Source: Bacteroides sp. (GTDB lineage: Bacteria; Bacteroidota; Bacteroidia; Bacteroidales; Muribaculaceae). From it: 64,000 bases of DNA. The translations under genes and the position numbers were made by a program. Shown here in pieces: positions 7,987 to 16,934 of this stretch. Numbering within the stretch: the first letter of the stretch is position 1; every line of letters begins with the position of its first letter. The DNA lies in contig JAMPBJ010000001.1 in assembly GCA_023666835.1 (NCBI GenBank), forward strand, positions 464,115 through 528,114, written 5' to 3'. The notes under the pieces were generated by a model that ran no database searches, was not told the DNA's origin, and was given only the letters and a program-made list of their open reading frames with translations.

Positions 7987-9075
7987 TCAATAGCGCGAGG
8001 GGATGCTCTTCAGATCGTCGACCGATGAGATGCGCTCAAGCAGCTCGCCGTTTTTGATCACGAACAGAGCGGGCAGCTGACCTACGTTGTAGTTGACAAG
8101 ATTCTGGTCGGTGGTGCCGTTGAACACCGTGACCCACGGCTGATTGCCTGCTGCCATTCGCCACTGGAACTCGTCGGCGCTGAATCCAAGCTGGAATATT
8201 TCCAGGCCTGAATCGTGCATCTTGTTGTAGAGATCTCTCAGTGCCAGATTGAGAGCCTGCGAATAGTCGGCCTGATAGTTGTTGAAGCTTAGTATCACGA
8301 TTTTGTTTTTCGAAGCCACATCGGCCAGCGATTGCTGCTTGCCGTTTTCATCGAGAGCCTTGATGTCGATCAAGCCGATGGAGGGAGCCATGATTGTGTC
8401 CTGACGGTTTGAAAGGTTTTTCTTGTTGGTGATCCACATCTCTTTCAGGTACTGGGTGCGCGGATCGTTGGGGCGCAGCTGGAAGTAGGCATTGGCCACG
8501 GCACCTATGATGCCGAGCTCCTGACGGTTGTCGGTTCTGAAGAGATGGTGCCCGTCGACAGACCGATTGACGATATAGTAGGCCACGATGCTCGAAGGAT
8601 CAGACAAAACCATGTCGCTCAGTCCTCTTTTCAGGCTGACAGCAGTGTCGAGATCGGCGACATGGTGAGAGGCCAGGAACTGGTTGAGTTTGCCTTCGAC
8701 CTTGGCAATCATTTCGGCTTTTGCCGAACCGAGCAGTTTGTAGTCAGTGGCGAAATTGACCGAGTCGGTAGTCAGTTGCAGTTGCTCGATGCTGTCAATG
8801 GGAAAATAGATGTATTTCCCATTGTAGTTCAATCGGTAGATGTCGGGGTAGTGGGGAGCGGCTTGAGAGGCTGTGAACTCTCCCTTGTTGTTGATGGTCA
8901 GCGTGTCGAGCGCATACCAGTAACCTCCGGGGTTCGATGCTTCGAGCACCACTTTGCCGTCGTTGACACCGTCGATGGTGCCATTAAGCTCCCATGAGGC
9001 TTCTTTGTGTTTGCAACCCGTAGTTATAATTGCGGCCGTGGCAAGCAGTGCTCCGGCCAGTCGTAGTATTCCTTT
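7987..9075 (-). CDS. Lipoprotein with DUF4369 and a thioredoxin-like domain that lacks CxxC
   Basis: A 362-residue envelope lipoprotein. The ATG at 9075 gives a standard signal peptide with lipobox TTGC; the frame opens upstream at 9108 but without a better start. Residues about 25-115 look like a DUF4369 domain (beta-rich, seen at the N-terminus of TlpA-like proteins) and about 225-355 like a thioredoxin fold (KIVILSFNNYQADYSQ, later GQLPALFVIKNGE). Active TlpA proteins have WCxxC at the FNNYQADYS position; here no cysteine remains besides the lipid anchor. A redox role is therefore unlikely. A weak -7 box (TATTTTTG) lies at 9096-9103. Confidence 0.8.
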   Translation of the reverse strand, partial: KGILRLAGALLATAAIITTGCKHKEASWELNGTIDGVNDGKVVLEASNPGGYWYALDTLTINNKGEFTASQAAPHYPDIYRLNYNGKYIYFPIDSIEQLQLTTDSVNFATDYKLLGSAKAEMIAKVEGKLNQFLASHHVADLDTAVSLKRGLSDMVLSDPSSIVAYYIVNRSVDGHHLFRTDNRQELGIIGAVANAYFQLRPNDPRTQYLKEMWITNKKNLSNRQDTIMAPSIGLIDIKALDENGKQQSLADVASKNKIVILSFNNYQADYSQALNLALRDLYNKMHDSGLEIFQLGFSADEFQWRMAAGNQPWVTVFNGTTDQNLVNYNVGQLPALFVIKNGELLERISSVDDLKSIPSRY

Positions 9076-9142
9076 CATTTTAATATATGTTTTTGCAAAA
9101 ATAAGCAAATAGTTTCACAATTTGTCTATTTTGGATTTAAAC

Positions 9143-9173
9143 TTTGAATTCTTGAAAATTTTTACGAGATTTG
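9143..9173 (+). promoter_or_regulatory. Possible promoter of the Cys/His repeat protein
   Basis: TTTG (9143-9146), 19 nt, GAGATTTG (9166-9173): one mismatch to the -7 consensus. The RNA would start at or just before the ATG at 9179. Confidence 0.35.
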
Positions 9174-9178
9174 CTTGC

Positions 9179-9616
9179 ATGAAACGTATACTATTTATGC
9201 TATTGATCGGTATGGTGTGTACAGCTACATCAGCCGATAGCCATCAAGCCTATTGCCGTTTTTGCGGCAGCTCATCATCATCCGTTCGCTCGCTGACCAC
9301 TAATAAATGTTCCCGTCATCCGTCGGGCTCCTATGCGGGCTACCATGCGCCTTTCGCCGGCGTTGTGTCGTCGAAATACTACTGCGTTTACTGTGGTGCA
9401 TCCTCGTCGTCAATACGTTCGCTTACCTCCAACAAATGCTCGCATTATCCTACGGGATCCTACAAAGGCTACCATCAGCCATATGAGGGCACGGCCTCCG
9501 GTCCGTACAATTGCCGATATTGTGGAAGCACCTCGTCGTCGATACGTTCGCTGACCACCAACAAATGCTCCCGGCATCCCGACGGGGCCTATAAGGGATA
9601 TCACATTCCTTTATAA
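9179..9616 (+). CDS. Small secreted protein of three Cys/His repeats
   Basis: A 145-residue protein of unknown function. The ATG at 9179 gives a clean signal peptide (cleavage near TSA-DSH); the frame opens at 9122 but that start would spoil it. The mature part is three tandem units of 43 residues, the last truncated to 35. The shared pattern is Y/N-C-x-F/Y-C-G, a Ser-rich run, IRSLTTNKCSRHP, then GYH. Each unit has three Cys and two or three His, like a zinc ribbon or small disulfide knot. In unit 2 the HP His moves one residue earlier (SHYP). Similar repeats occur in other Bacteroidales secreted proteins as far as I recall, without an assigned role. Confidence 0.75.
   Translation: MKRILFMLLIGMVCTATSADSHQAYCRFCGSSSSSVRSLTTNKCSRHPSGSYAGYHAPFAGVVSSKYYCVYCGASSSSIRSLTSNKCSHYPTGSYKGYHQPYEGTASGPYNCRYCGSTSSSIRSLTTNKCSRHPDGAYKGYHIPL
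9251..9613 (+). repeat. Three in-frame tandem repeats, 129 bp period
   Basis: Units at 9251-9379, 9380-9508 and 9509-9613 (last one truncated) encode the Cys/His repeats. The DNA is clearly similar between units, for example around the codons for SIRSLT, so the duplications are either fairly recent or kept alike by selection or recombination. Confidence 0.85.
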
Positions 9617-9628
9617 GCAAATTTAACA

Positions 9629-9655
9629 GTTAAGAGACAGGAAAAATCTCTTAAC
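9629..9655 (+). terminator. Terminator of the Cys/His repeat gene
   Basis: GTTAAGAGA (9629-9637) pairs perfectly with TCTCTTAAC (9647-9655). A T-rich stretch follows, which overlaps the next promoter. Confidence 0.6.
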
Positions 9656-9656
9656 A

Positions 9657-9688
9657 TTTGTTTTCCTTATGATAATAATGTATATTTG
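9657..9688 (+). promoter_or_regulatory. Promoter of the phosphoglucomutase gene
   Basis: TTTG (9657-9660), 20 nt, TATATTTG (9681-9688), an exact match. The leader to the ATG at 9767 would be about 70-75 nt. Confidence 0.75.
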
Positions 9689-9766
9689 CTTGTGGTAAGC
9701 GACCTCGATCTCGCTTCCGCGCTATTGTGAAATTCAAGTATTTTAACCCTCATATACCAAACACTT

Positions 9767-11521
9767 ATGGAAAATAACGACGACCTCTTGGTCAAAGTCA
9801 CTGAGAAAGCCAAAGTATGGCTTGGTGAAGGCTACGATGATGCTACTCGAGCCGAAGTCAAACGCATGCTCGATGCCGATGACAAGACCGAACTTATCGA
9901 ATCATTCTATAAAGACCTCGAATTTGGCACCGGTGGTCTCCGTGGCATTATGGGCGCCGGCACCAATCGCATGAACATCTACACTGTAGGCGCTGCCACT
10001 CAGGGTCTTGCCAACTATCTTAAGGAAGCGTTTGCTGATCTACCTGAAATCGCTGTTGTAGTGGGTCACGATGTGCGCAACAACAGTCGTCATTTCGCTG
10101 AAGTTGTTGCTGACATTTTCTCGGCCAACGGCATCAAGGTTTACCTCTTCGATTCTTTCCGCCCCACTCCTGAACTCTCGTTCGCAATCCGCCATCTCGG
10201 TTGCCAGAGCGGTGTCAACATCACAGCCTCGCACAACCCCAAGGAATACAATGGTTATAAGGCCTACTGGTCAGACGGTGCGCAGATCATCACTCCCCAC
10301 GATGTCAACATCATTGATCACGTGAACCGCATCAAAGGTGTTGAAGCAATCAAATTCCAGGGCGACAAGTCTAAGATCCAGCTGATAGGCGAAGATATCG
10401 ACAATCAGTTCCTCACTGCCATCAAAGGCCTTTCACTCAGCCCCGAAGCTATTGCCAATAACAAGGACATGAAGATTGTCTACACACCGATCCATGGCAC
10501 CGGCGTCAAGCTCATCCCTGCTTCGCTCAAAAACTACGGATTTGAAAATATCATCCATGTTCCCGAACAGGATGTTCCATCAGGCAATTTCCCCACCGTC
10601 GAATCGCCCAACCCCGAAGTGCCCTCAGCTATGGCCATGGCAATCGCCAAAGCCAAAGAGACAGGAGCCGACATCGTGATGGCTTCTGACCCCGATGCCG
10701 ACCGTATAGGCTGTGTGATCCGCGACCACAAAGGCGAATATGTGCTTCTCAACGGCAACCAGATTGTCATGATTCTTCTCTATTACATCATGACCCGCAA
10801 TGCTGAACTCGGACGTCTTAAGGGTAACGAATATATCGTGAAAACCATCGTGACCACCGAAACCATCAAATCGATTGCCGACGCCAACAAGATCAAGATG
10901 TTTGACTGCTACACCGGCTTTAAATGGATCGCAGCCGTGATTCGCGACCATGAAGGTACGGCCCGCTATCTCGGTGGTGGCGAAGAAAGCTACGGCTTCC
11001 TTGCTGAAGACTTCTGCCGCGACAAGGATGCCGTTTCCGCCATTTCTCTGATGGCTGAAGCTGCTGCATGGGCTAAAGATCGCGGTCTTAACTTCCAGCA
11101 GATGCTTCAGGAAATCTACATCAAATATGGCTATAGCCACGAAGAAGGTATCTCTGTGGTGCGCAAAGGAAAAGCCGGTGCTGAAGAGATTCAGGCCATG
11201 ATGAAGGAATTCCGTGAAAACCCGCCGAAAACTCTCGGTGGAAGCACTGTCAACCTTATCAAAGATTATGACTTGCTGACAGTAACTGACGTTAAGACAG
11301 GCACCGTCACAAAACTCGACATGCCCACCACATCCAACGTTCTCCAGTACTTCACCGACGACAACTCCAAAGTTTCGATCCGCCCGTCGGGAACCGAACC
11401 GAAAATCAAATTCTACGTCGAAGTACACGGAAAGATGGCCGATGCATCAGAGTATGACGCAGCCAACGCTGCAGCCGCAACCAAAATCGAAGCCATCAAG
11501 GCAGATCTTGGCATAGCATAA
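9767..11521 (+). CDS. Alpha-phosphoglucomutase/phosphomannomutase
   Basis: A 584-residue cytosolic enzyme of the alpha-D-phosphohexomutase family, interconverting hexose 1- and 6-phosphates to supply nucleotide sugars and glycogen. The phosphoserine loop is TASHNPKEYNGYK (Ser155), the Mg loop DPDADRIG (Asp308), the sugar loop GGGEESYGF and the phosphate loop RPSGTEPKIKFY. Length fits the larger PgcA-type enzymes rather than GlmM (about 450). It is monocistronic with its own promoter, and its 3' hairpin is shared with the convergent hemW gene. Confidence 0.93.
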   Translation: MENNDDLLVKVTEKAKVWLGEGYDDATRAEVKRMLDADDKTELIESFYKDLEFGTGGLRGIMGAGTNRMNIYTVGAATQGLANYLKEAFADLPEIAVVVGHDVRNNSRHFAEVVADIFSANGIKVYLFDSFRPTPELSFAIRHLGCQSGVNITASHNPKEYNGYKAYWSDGAQIITPHDVNIIDHVNRIKGVEAIKFQGDKSKIQLIGEDIDNQFLTAIKGLSLSPEAIANNKDMKIVYTPIHGTGVKLIPASLKNYGFENIIHVPEQDVPSGNFPTVESPNPEVPSAMAMAIAKAKETGADIVMASDPDADRIGCVIRDHKGEYVLLNGNQIVMILLYYIMTRNAELGRLKGNEYIVKTIVTTETIKSIADANKIKMFDCYTGFKWIAAVIRDHEGTARYLGGGEESYGFLAEDFCRDKDAVSAISLMAEAAAWAKDRGLNFQQMLQEIYIKYGYSHEEGISVVRKGKAGAEEIQAMMKEFRENPPKTLGGSTVNLIKDYDLLTVTDVKTGTVTKLDMPTTSNVLQYFTDDNSKVSIRPSGTEPKIKFYVEVHGKMADASEYDAANAAAATKIEAIKADLGIA

Positions 11522-11543
11522 CGAAATATACAATCATATAAAT

Positions 11544-11579
11544 CATCAGAGGCCGCTCAAACTCGAGCGGCCTCTGATG
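11544..11579. terminator. Convergent terminator between phosphoglucomutase and hemW
   Basis: A perfect 15-bp stem: 11544-11558 with 11565-11579, 6-nt loop. The U-tract is weak on both sides, so strength is uncertain. Confidence 0.65.
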
Positions 11580-11610
11580 CTTAACTGTCAGACCTGTCAT
11601 ACATAGATAT

Positions 11611-12711
11611 CTATGCAAACGCTTCTATCAGGATTGGATCTGAGACCAACCACATCGATTCGGGTATGCGGAGTCGATCGTGTTCAAGCAGGATGCGTCT
11701 GCCGTCTATTGTATTTTGACACCTTTGTAGCAACTCCCTGAGTTGCCTTGAGCCAAACTGTTTTTCAAATTTGTCCAAGGAAACTCCCTCAGCAGTGCGT
11801 AAGCGGATGAGAAGATAGTCGTTGATTCTCGATTTTTCATCATTGTCCTCAACGATGGGTGATGATTGCCCGCTGATATATTGCTTAAGATTGGATGAAT
11901 TGTATCGGCGCACTTTGCCGTCAAAGCTGTGGGCTGCTGCTCCAAGTCCAAGGTATGGTGTGAGATCCCAGTAAGATGAATTGTGACTGGAGCGGTGGCC
12001 AGGAAGTGCAAAATTAGATATCTCATAATGTTCGTAGCCTCTTCGTGCCATTTCATTGCACAGATGGATAAACATCATTGCCATCAGATCCTGATCCGGC
12101 TCTTTCATCTTGCCTGCCCGAATCATAGCGTGGATCTTTGTGCCGGGTTCGATCATCAGTGAATATGCCGAAAGGTGTTCGGGGTGCATTGACAATGTTG
12201 CATCCAATGTTTCTATCCATGACTTGAGCGACTGTCCGGGGAGTCCGAATATCAGATCGAGACTTAGGTTGTCAATCCCTGCTTTGCGAAGCGCTTCAAC
12301 CGCATTGACCACATCGTCCGCCGTGTGTCGCCGTCCGATTGCCCTCAACTGATCGTTGTCCATTGTCTGCACGCCCATGCTGACTCTGTTGACGGGCATG
12401 TCGGCTATAAATCGCGCCATCTCTTCATCGATGTCTTCCGGATTGACCTCCATAGTGATCTCTTCCGCTTCGTCGACAGGCATAAATGAAAACACTCTCT
12501 CCAGCTGCCGTCTCGACAGTATGGATGGCGTGCCACCTCCAAGATAGATGGTAGATATCTTTTCGCCTCCGAGTTCGCCGATGCGGTTGCGATATTCCTC
12601 CTCCAGCCTGTCTATATAAAGATCGATGTTTTGTGATGAAGGTGTGGAATAGAAATCGCAGTAGGCGCACTTGCTGTGGCAGAATGGGATGTGCAGGTAG
12701 ATACCGCTCAT
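11611..12711 (-). CDS. hemW: Heme chaperone HemW (radical SAM, HemN-like)
   Basis: A 366-residue radical SAM protein. The Fe-S cysteines are C11, C15 and C18 (FCHSKCAYCDF), and GGGTPS follows as the SAM-binding glycine motif. The HNSSYW sequence fits the HNxxYW motif that marks HemW rather than the coproporphyrinogen dehydrogenase HemN. Its proposed job is heme insertion into respiratory enzymes. It is the last gene of the holB-addB-hemW unit, 21 bp after the AddB-like gene. Confidence 0.88.
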   Translation of the reverse strand: MSGIYLHIPFCHSKCAYCDFYSTPSSQNIDLYIDRLEEEYRNRIGELGGEKISTIYLGGGTPSILSRRQLERVFSFMPVDEAEEITMEVNPEDIDEEMARFIADMPVNRVSMGVQTMDNDQLRAIGRRHTADDVVNAVEALRKAGIDNLSLDLIFGLPGQSLKSWIETLDATLSMHPEHLSAYSLMIEPGTKIHAMIRAGKMKEPDQDLMAMMFIHLCNEMARRGYEHYEISNFALPGHRSSHNSSYWDLTPYLGLGAAAHSFDGKVRRYNSSNLKQYISGQSSPIVEDNDEKSRINDYLLIRLRTAEGVSLDKFEKQFGSRQLRELLQRCQNTIDGRRILLEHDRLRIPESMWLVSDPILIEAFA

Positions 12712-12732
12712 AAATTGTTATTGGACACGCAT

Positions 12733-15663
12733 TTATTTTATCGTACGCCCACACATGGTCGTAAACGGACAGAAAGTGCAGTTTTTTTCTTGCTTGGTTT
12801 GCTTGAAAGCGACATTGGGGTCGTAGATCTCCTCGATTGTCTTGTTGAGCAGATTGACAAATTCATCGATCACAGCATGATAGTCGGTCAGATCCACGCC
12901 GTCAACTTTCAGTGGAGCCACTTCGTAGCCCGTCGATTTGATGGTCAGCATTTTGTAGATCAGAGGCATGATCTTTTCATCGGTGTTGTTGGCCAGATTG
13001 TGGTAATGACAATAGAGAATCAGCTGCAGTATGGCTTTGGGTCGTTTGTCGTTGTTGCCGTCAAACATAGACGCCACATCTTTGGCCTCAGTCAAGTCGC
13101 CGCCTGTCTTGTAGTCGATGAATCGTAATGTGTCGCCCTTGCGGTCAACGCGGTCAACATACTGCTTGAAATTGATCGTCAGTGAGTCGTTGATGCGAAG
13201 AGGCATTGAGTCTTCCCTCATTTCAGCCTTCACGAATGTGAACGGGCATAGTTTCAGATCCACCTCGATCATCGAAAGGATGGATTCGCGGATGAGCTTA
13301 CCCAATATCAGTGTTTCGCCGGCGAGGGGAGTGTGGAGCTCTTCATCGCTGAGATGGTTGAACTGTTTGTTGATCTCTTCGACTATCAGGTTGTCAAGTG
13401 CCACTTTCGATTTTTTCCACTTGGTCAGCATGCTCTCGGTTATGGTCACCGGATCATGGTTGTCGTTTTGGAAAGACTGATAGAGCCGCTGAACCACTTT
13501 GTGCACTATGTTGCCGAAAGTGCTTGAGTCCACATAGTCAGTGATTTCATTTTCGGTCTTATATCCTTCGACATATTGCAGGTAGAACGACAGCGGGCAG
13601 TTGATATATTGATTGATCGCACTGGCAGAAAATGTCTTGGGTCCACCTTCGCGATATTCATCGAGTTTGGCCATGATCCGGTCGTTTTTGTGCAGTTCGA
13701 TCTTTTTCGAATCGAAGTGCGCACTTCCGTAGGTCAGGACTTTATGCTTGATTTTGTTGCTGTTGAAAAGATACAGCAGCTGAGCCGGGTAGCGCGAGAG
13801 CTCGTTGCTCTTGATTCCTCCCACACGCCGTGCGTCGTAGAGAAGCACTACTCGCTCGGCGCGCGATATCATGCGATAGAAATAGTAGGCAAAGATACTC
13901 TCCTGGAAGTCAATGGTGTCCATCCCGTAACCATAGCGCAACGCCTCGGGTATGAACGATCTCGAATAATGCCGGCGGGGAAATATTCGCTCGTTCATCG
14001 AAAGCATCACGATGTTTTTAAAGTCGAGCGCACGGGTTTCGAGCACACCCATTATCTGGAGCCCTTTGAGCGGTTCGCCGTTGAATCGAACCGAATCGCC
14101 GCCGATGGCTCGCTCCACGAGTTTGAAAAACGAGCTGTCTTTCATACGGATGTTGAAGTCGGTTGCCGATTCGAAGAGTTCTTCGGCTTTTTCGCGATAA
14201 GAATCGATGAACCGCAGTTCCATCTTGTTCTTTTTGTCAACTTGGCGGCTAAGGAAATCGCATAGATTGATCACATATTCGCCTATCGATATCGGATCGT
14301 TTTGGTCGGCAATGCTTGTAAACACCGGCTCAAGTTCGGGCACGGTTTTGATGATCAGTGACGATGGTATGTTGTAGAGCCTTTTTTTCTGGGCAGTGGC
14401 TTCAATCTGTTTGCACCCGTCGGGGTTGCTGTTGCGAAGTGTTGGCGATGATAACAGCGATGCCACATCTTCATGGAAAAACATCCGCTCGCCGTTGCGC
14501 AGCCTCGACCGGAGTTGCAAGCTGATGATCTTTTTGATCAGCGACGCCATGGGGCTAAGTTTCATAGGGAAGCCCATTGTGACGTTGACCTCACGAATGC
14601 TCTCGGGCACGGAGTGGATCATCGGTATCAGCAACTGTTCATCGGGAAGCACTATTGCTGTGTCGATCTCGCCTCCATCATTTTGGTCTGCCATCAGTCC
14701 CTGTTTGTACCAGCTGTCTATGATGCTTCCGGCCGTCTTTACCTGGCCGGTGTTGGATGGCACTCCGATGATTTCGATTTCGGGCCAGCGTTTGATTGTC
14801 TCTTCCGGCAATTCATACAGCGATGCAAATTCACGTTTGTTGTTGCGCACGAAGCGTCCGGCTCGTCCGTCTTTGAGCATCATGGCAGGGGAATTGCAGT
14901 CCCAGTAGAAGTCGGCAACCTGTTTTCGCTGAAGGGCAGAGAATATCTTTATTTCCGAAGTTGACAGTATGTTAAAACCTACGAATATATATCTTTTGTA
15001 GGGAAGATCTTCGGGATCAATGTCGCGCAGTGTTTCTGCGGCATGGCGGTAGAGCATTCCCTGAGAAGCCAGCCCGAGCGATTTAAGTCGTTCGCGGTAG
15101 TTGTGATACAGAGGGTCAAGTATTTCCCAAAGCTGCACAAATTTCTTGTATTGCCTTTTGTTGCCTTCGTGCTCCAGATGGTTCCAGAAGCGGTCGATGG
15201 TCTCCCGGGTGCGCTCTTCACCCCAGAATCGACGTATCAATTCGAGCTGTTCGTCGGTCAGAAAGTTGCTGGATATTTCGCGCAGGTTTTTGACGTTGCG
15301 AAACAGCATGTCGGCATCCACCATATAGCGATCCACATCGTTGAAATCCGACATCAACATCTCTCCCCAGAACACAAAGCGGTCAAAGTCGGCGTCGACA
15401 CCGGGAAATTTACGATATTCGTCGAATATGGCAAAGAGCTGGCTGTAGCGGTTGGCCTCTTTGAGATCCGAAAAAGTGGTGATGAAGTCGGTGATGTTTG
15501 TTACTTTTGGCAGGAATATCGCTTTGTCTTTGAGTTCTTTGTGCAGGTAGTGGGTAAAAAACAGCGCACTGCGCTTGTTGGGAAACACAAAACAATACCT
15601 GTCTAAGTTCTCGGCCTCCTTCTCGGCATATATTCCGGCAACTTGTTGAAGAAACGGTGTCAT
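12733..15663 (-). CDS. AddB-like PD-(D/E)XK nuclease with Fe-S cluster
   Basis: A 976-residue protein related to AddB/RexB, which works with AddA in double-strand-break resection. The C-terminal nuclease has VDRVD, then FIDYKTG (D-x-K), framed by an iron-staple: one Cys in YINCPLSF and C-x2-C-x5-C at the end (CTFCPFTTMC). The N-terminus starts at a helicase-like region (FVFPNKRSALFF) without any Walker A motif, so no ATPase is expected from this subunit. No addA lies in the window. The start overlaps the holB stop by 4 bp (translational coupling). Confidence 0.82.
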   Translation of the reverse strand: MTPFLQQVAGIYAEKEAENLDRYCFVFPNKRSALFFTHYLHKELKDKAIFLPKVTNITDFITTFSDLKEANRYSQLFAIFDEYRKFPGVDADFDRFVFWGEMLMSDFNDVDRYMVDADMLFRNVKNLREISSNFLTDEQLELIRRFWGEERTRETIDRFWNHLEHEGNKRQYKKFVQLWEILDPLYHNYRERLKSLGLASQGMLYRHAAETLRDIDPEDLPYKRYIFVGFNILSTSEIKIFSALQRKQVADFYWDCNSPAMMLKDGRAGRFVRNNKREFASLYELPEETIKRWPEIEIIGVPSNTGQVKTAGSIIDSWYKQGLMADQNDGGEIDTAIVLPDEQLLIPMIHSVPESIREVNVTMGFPMKLSPMASLIKKIISLQLRSRLRNGERMFFHEDVASLLSSPTLRNSNPDGCKQIEATAQKKRLYNIPSSLIIKTVPELEPVFTSIADQNDPISIGEYVINLCDFLSRQVDKKNKMELRFIDSYREKAEELFESATDFNIRMKDSSFFKLVERAIGGDSVRFNGEPLKGLQIMGVLETRALDFKNIVMLSMNERIFPRRHYSRSFIPEALRYGYGMDTIDFQESIFAYYFYRMISRAERVVLLYDARRVGGIKSNELSRYPAQLLYLFNSNKIKHKVLTYGSAHFDSKKIELHKNDRIMAKLDEYREGGPKTFSASAINQYINCPLSFYLQYVEGYKTENEITDYVDSSTFGNIVHKVVQRLYQSFQNDNHDPVTITESMLTKWKKSKVALDNLIVEEINKQFNHLSDEELHTPLAGETLILGKLIRESILSMIEVDLKLCPFTFVKAEMREDSMPLRINDSLTINFKQYVDRVDRKGDTLRFIDYKTGGDLTEAKDVASMFDGNNDKRPKAILQLILYCHYHNLANNTDEKIMPLIYKMLTIKSTGYEVAPLKVDGVDLTDYHAVIDEFVNLLNKTIEEIYDPNVAFKQTKQEKNCTFCPFTTMCGRTIK

Positions 15664-16793
15664 TTTTTGATCAGATGCATTATTATCTTAATCGCCACAT
15701 CCAGATTCACTATCTTGCCGTTGGCATTGGCTGAAATATCGGTGGCAGCTTTGCCGAACGTGTCGATCAGGAGTTCAACGTTTGCCTCGTTGATAAAGGG
15801 CGAGAAGCGCGTTGCAAACTGTGACTCCGCGCTGTTGAGATATGTGATTTCAGGCACGGGAAAGTTGTTCATGAAATTCTCACGAACCATTCGGCTCGAA
15901 TAATCGTAGAATCTGACCATGCGATCGCGTCCCAGCGCGTTGAGTTCTTCGCTCCACTCTCGCAATGCCTGCACGTTTCGTTGATAGGCCAGTCGCATAA
16001 GTCTGACAAACAGGTCGAAATATTCCTGCGATTCCTTGCTCTGACTCACTTCGGCTTCAGCTCGCGTGATATTGCCGTTGGCAAGATGAGCCATGGCTTT
16101 GGCGTCTTCTTTGCTCAGGTTGTGATGCTTAGCAAGATGATTTTCTACAATTTCGTCCGGAAGTCGTTTTAGCGATATACGTTGCACTCGCGAGTAGATT
16201 GTGGGAAGAATGTCGCGGGGCGAATCGCTGACCATTATGAACACCGTGTCGTCATACGGCTCTTCGATTAGCTTCAACAGTTTGTTGGCGGCCTCGATAT
16301 TCATTTTTTCCGGGAGCCACCACACTACAGTTTTATAGCGAGAGATGTGCGATGTGAATGCGAGCTGGTGAATCAGAGCGGAGCTCTCGGTGACATATGT
16401 CACGGGCTGGCCACTCTTTTTGCCGAACATCGACGTCCACCGCTGGAAGTCCATGTATTTGCGGTCGTCGAGATAGTCAAGCCACTGATCTCTGAAGTCA
16501 GATGAGACGGGGGCTGACGACATTCCGTCAAGTTTCATCACCGGATACACATATGTGCAGTCGATATGGTTCATCGACTGGTGCAGGATGCATGGCTGGC
16601 AATGTCCGCATGGCTCGCCGTCGGGCGTGCGGTTTTCGCAGTGGATGTATTGGGCAAATGCACGTGCAAGCGAAAGCTTGCCTATTCCTTCCGGTCCCTC
16701 GAGAAGCAAAGCATGGGGAATGCGGTCGGTTTCAACAAGTCGACGCATCAATGTCTTGGCATTTTCATGTCCGGGTATGTCGCTGAATTTCAT
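15660..16793 (-). CDS. holB: DNA polymerase III delta-prime subunit
   Basis: A 377-residue clamp-loader subunit. It has a P-loop-like GPEGIGKLSLA, a four-cysteine zinc module (C-x10-C-x2-C-x2-C in the region of residues 51-68), and the sensor-1 region NKLLKLIEEPYDDTVFIMVS. It loads the sliding clamp with delta (holA at 48570-49613) and the tau/gamma subunit. It is the first gene of the operon, with a consensus promoter at 16821-16851. Confidence 0.88.
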   Translation of the reverse strand: MKFSDIPGHENAKTLMRRLVETDRIPHALLLEGPEGIGKLSLARAFAQYIHCENRTPDGEPCGHCQPCILHQSMNHIDCTYVYPVMKLDGMSSAPVSSDFRDQWLDYLDDRKYMDFQRWTSMFGKKSGQPVTYVTESSALIHQLAFTSHISRYKTVVWWLPEKMNIEAANKLLKLIEEPYDDTVFIMVSDSPRDILPTIYSRVQRISLKRLPDEIVENHLAKHHNLSKEDAKAMAHLANGNITRAEAEVSQSKESQEYFDLFVRLMRLAYQRNVQALREWSEELNALGRDRMVRFYDYSSRMVRENFMNNFPVPEITYLNSAESQFATRFSPFINEANVELLIDTFGKAATDISANANGKIVNLDVAIKIIMHLIKK

Positions 16794-16820
16794 AAAATCT
16801 ACTCGCTATTATCGCATCAA

Positions 16821-16851
16821 CAAATATACAATATTATATCCAGAACTCAAA
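16821..16851 (-). promoter_or_regulatory. Promoter of the holB-addB-hemW operon
   Basis: On the minus strand TTTG, 19 nt, TATATTTG: exact consensus. The leader is about 21-25 nt. Confidence 0.75.
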
Positions 16852-16882
16852 ACCTTCAAGTCTGCTCTTGAGTGAAAAATTC

Positions 16883-16912
16883 GGGGGCCATGTCGGTGTC
16901 GACACAGCCCCC
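16883..16912 (-). terminator. Terminator of the ETF/acyl-CoA dehydrogenase operon
   Basis: GGGGGC pairs with GCCCCC around a 2x2 internal loop and an inner TGTC/GACA stem; TTTTT follows on the minus strand. Confidence 0.65.
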
Positions 16913-16934
16913 TGATATTGGATTTGGATTGTTG

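Noticed and set aside
9410..9604. 64-residue minus-strand frame across the Cys/His repeats
   Set aside because: It merely mirrors the repeats on the opposite strand and has no start context.
9251..9613. CRISPR-like or mobile repeat
   Set aside because: The 129-bp repeats are in frame, directly adjacent and code for a regular protein motif; there are no spacers.
10625..11428. 267-residue minus-strand frame within phosphoglucomutase
   Set aside because: It is the reverse-strand shadow of a clear gene, with a Phe/Asp-rich sequence and no domain.
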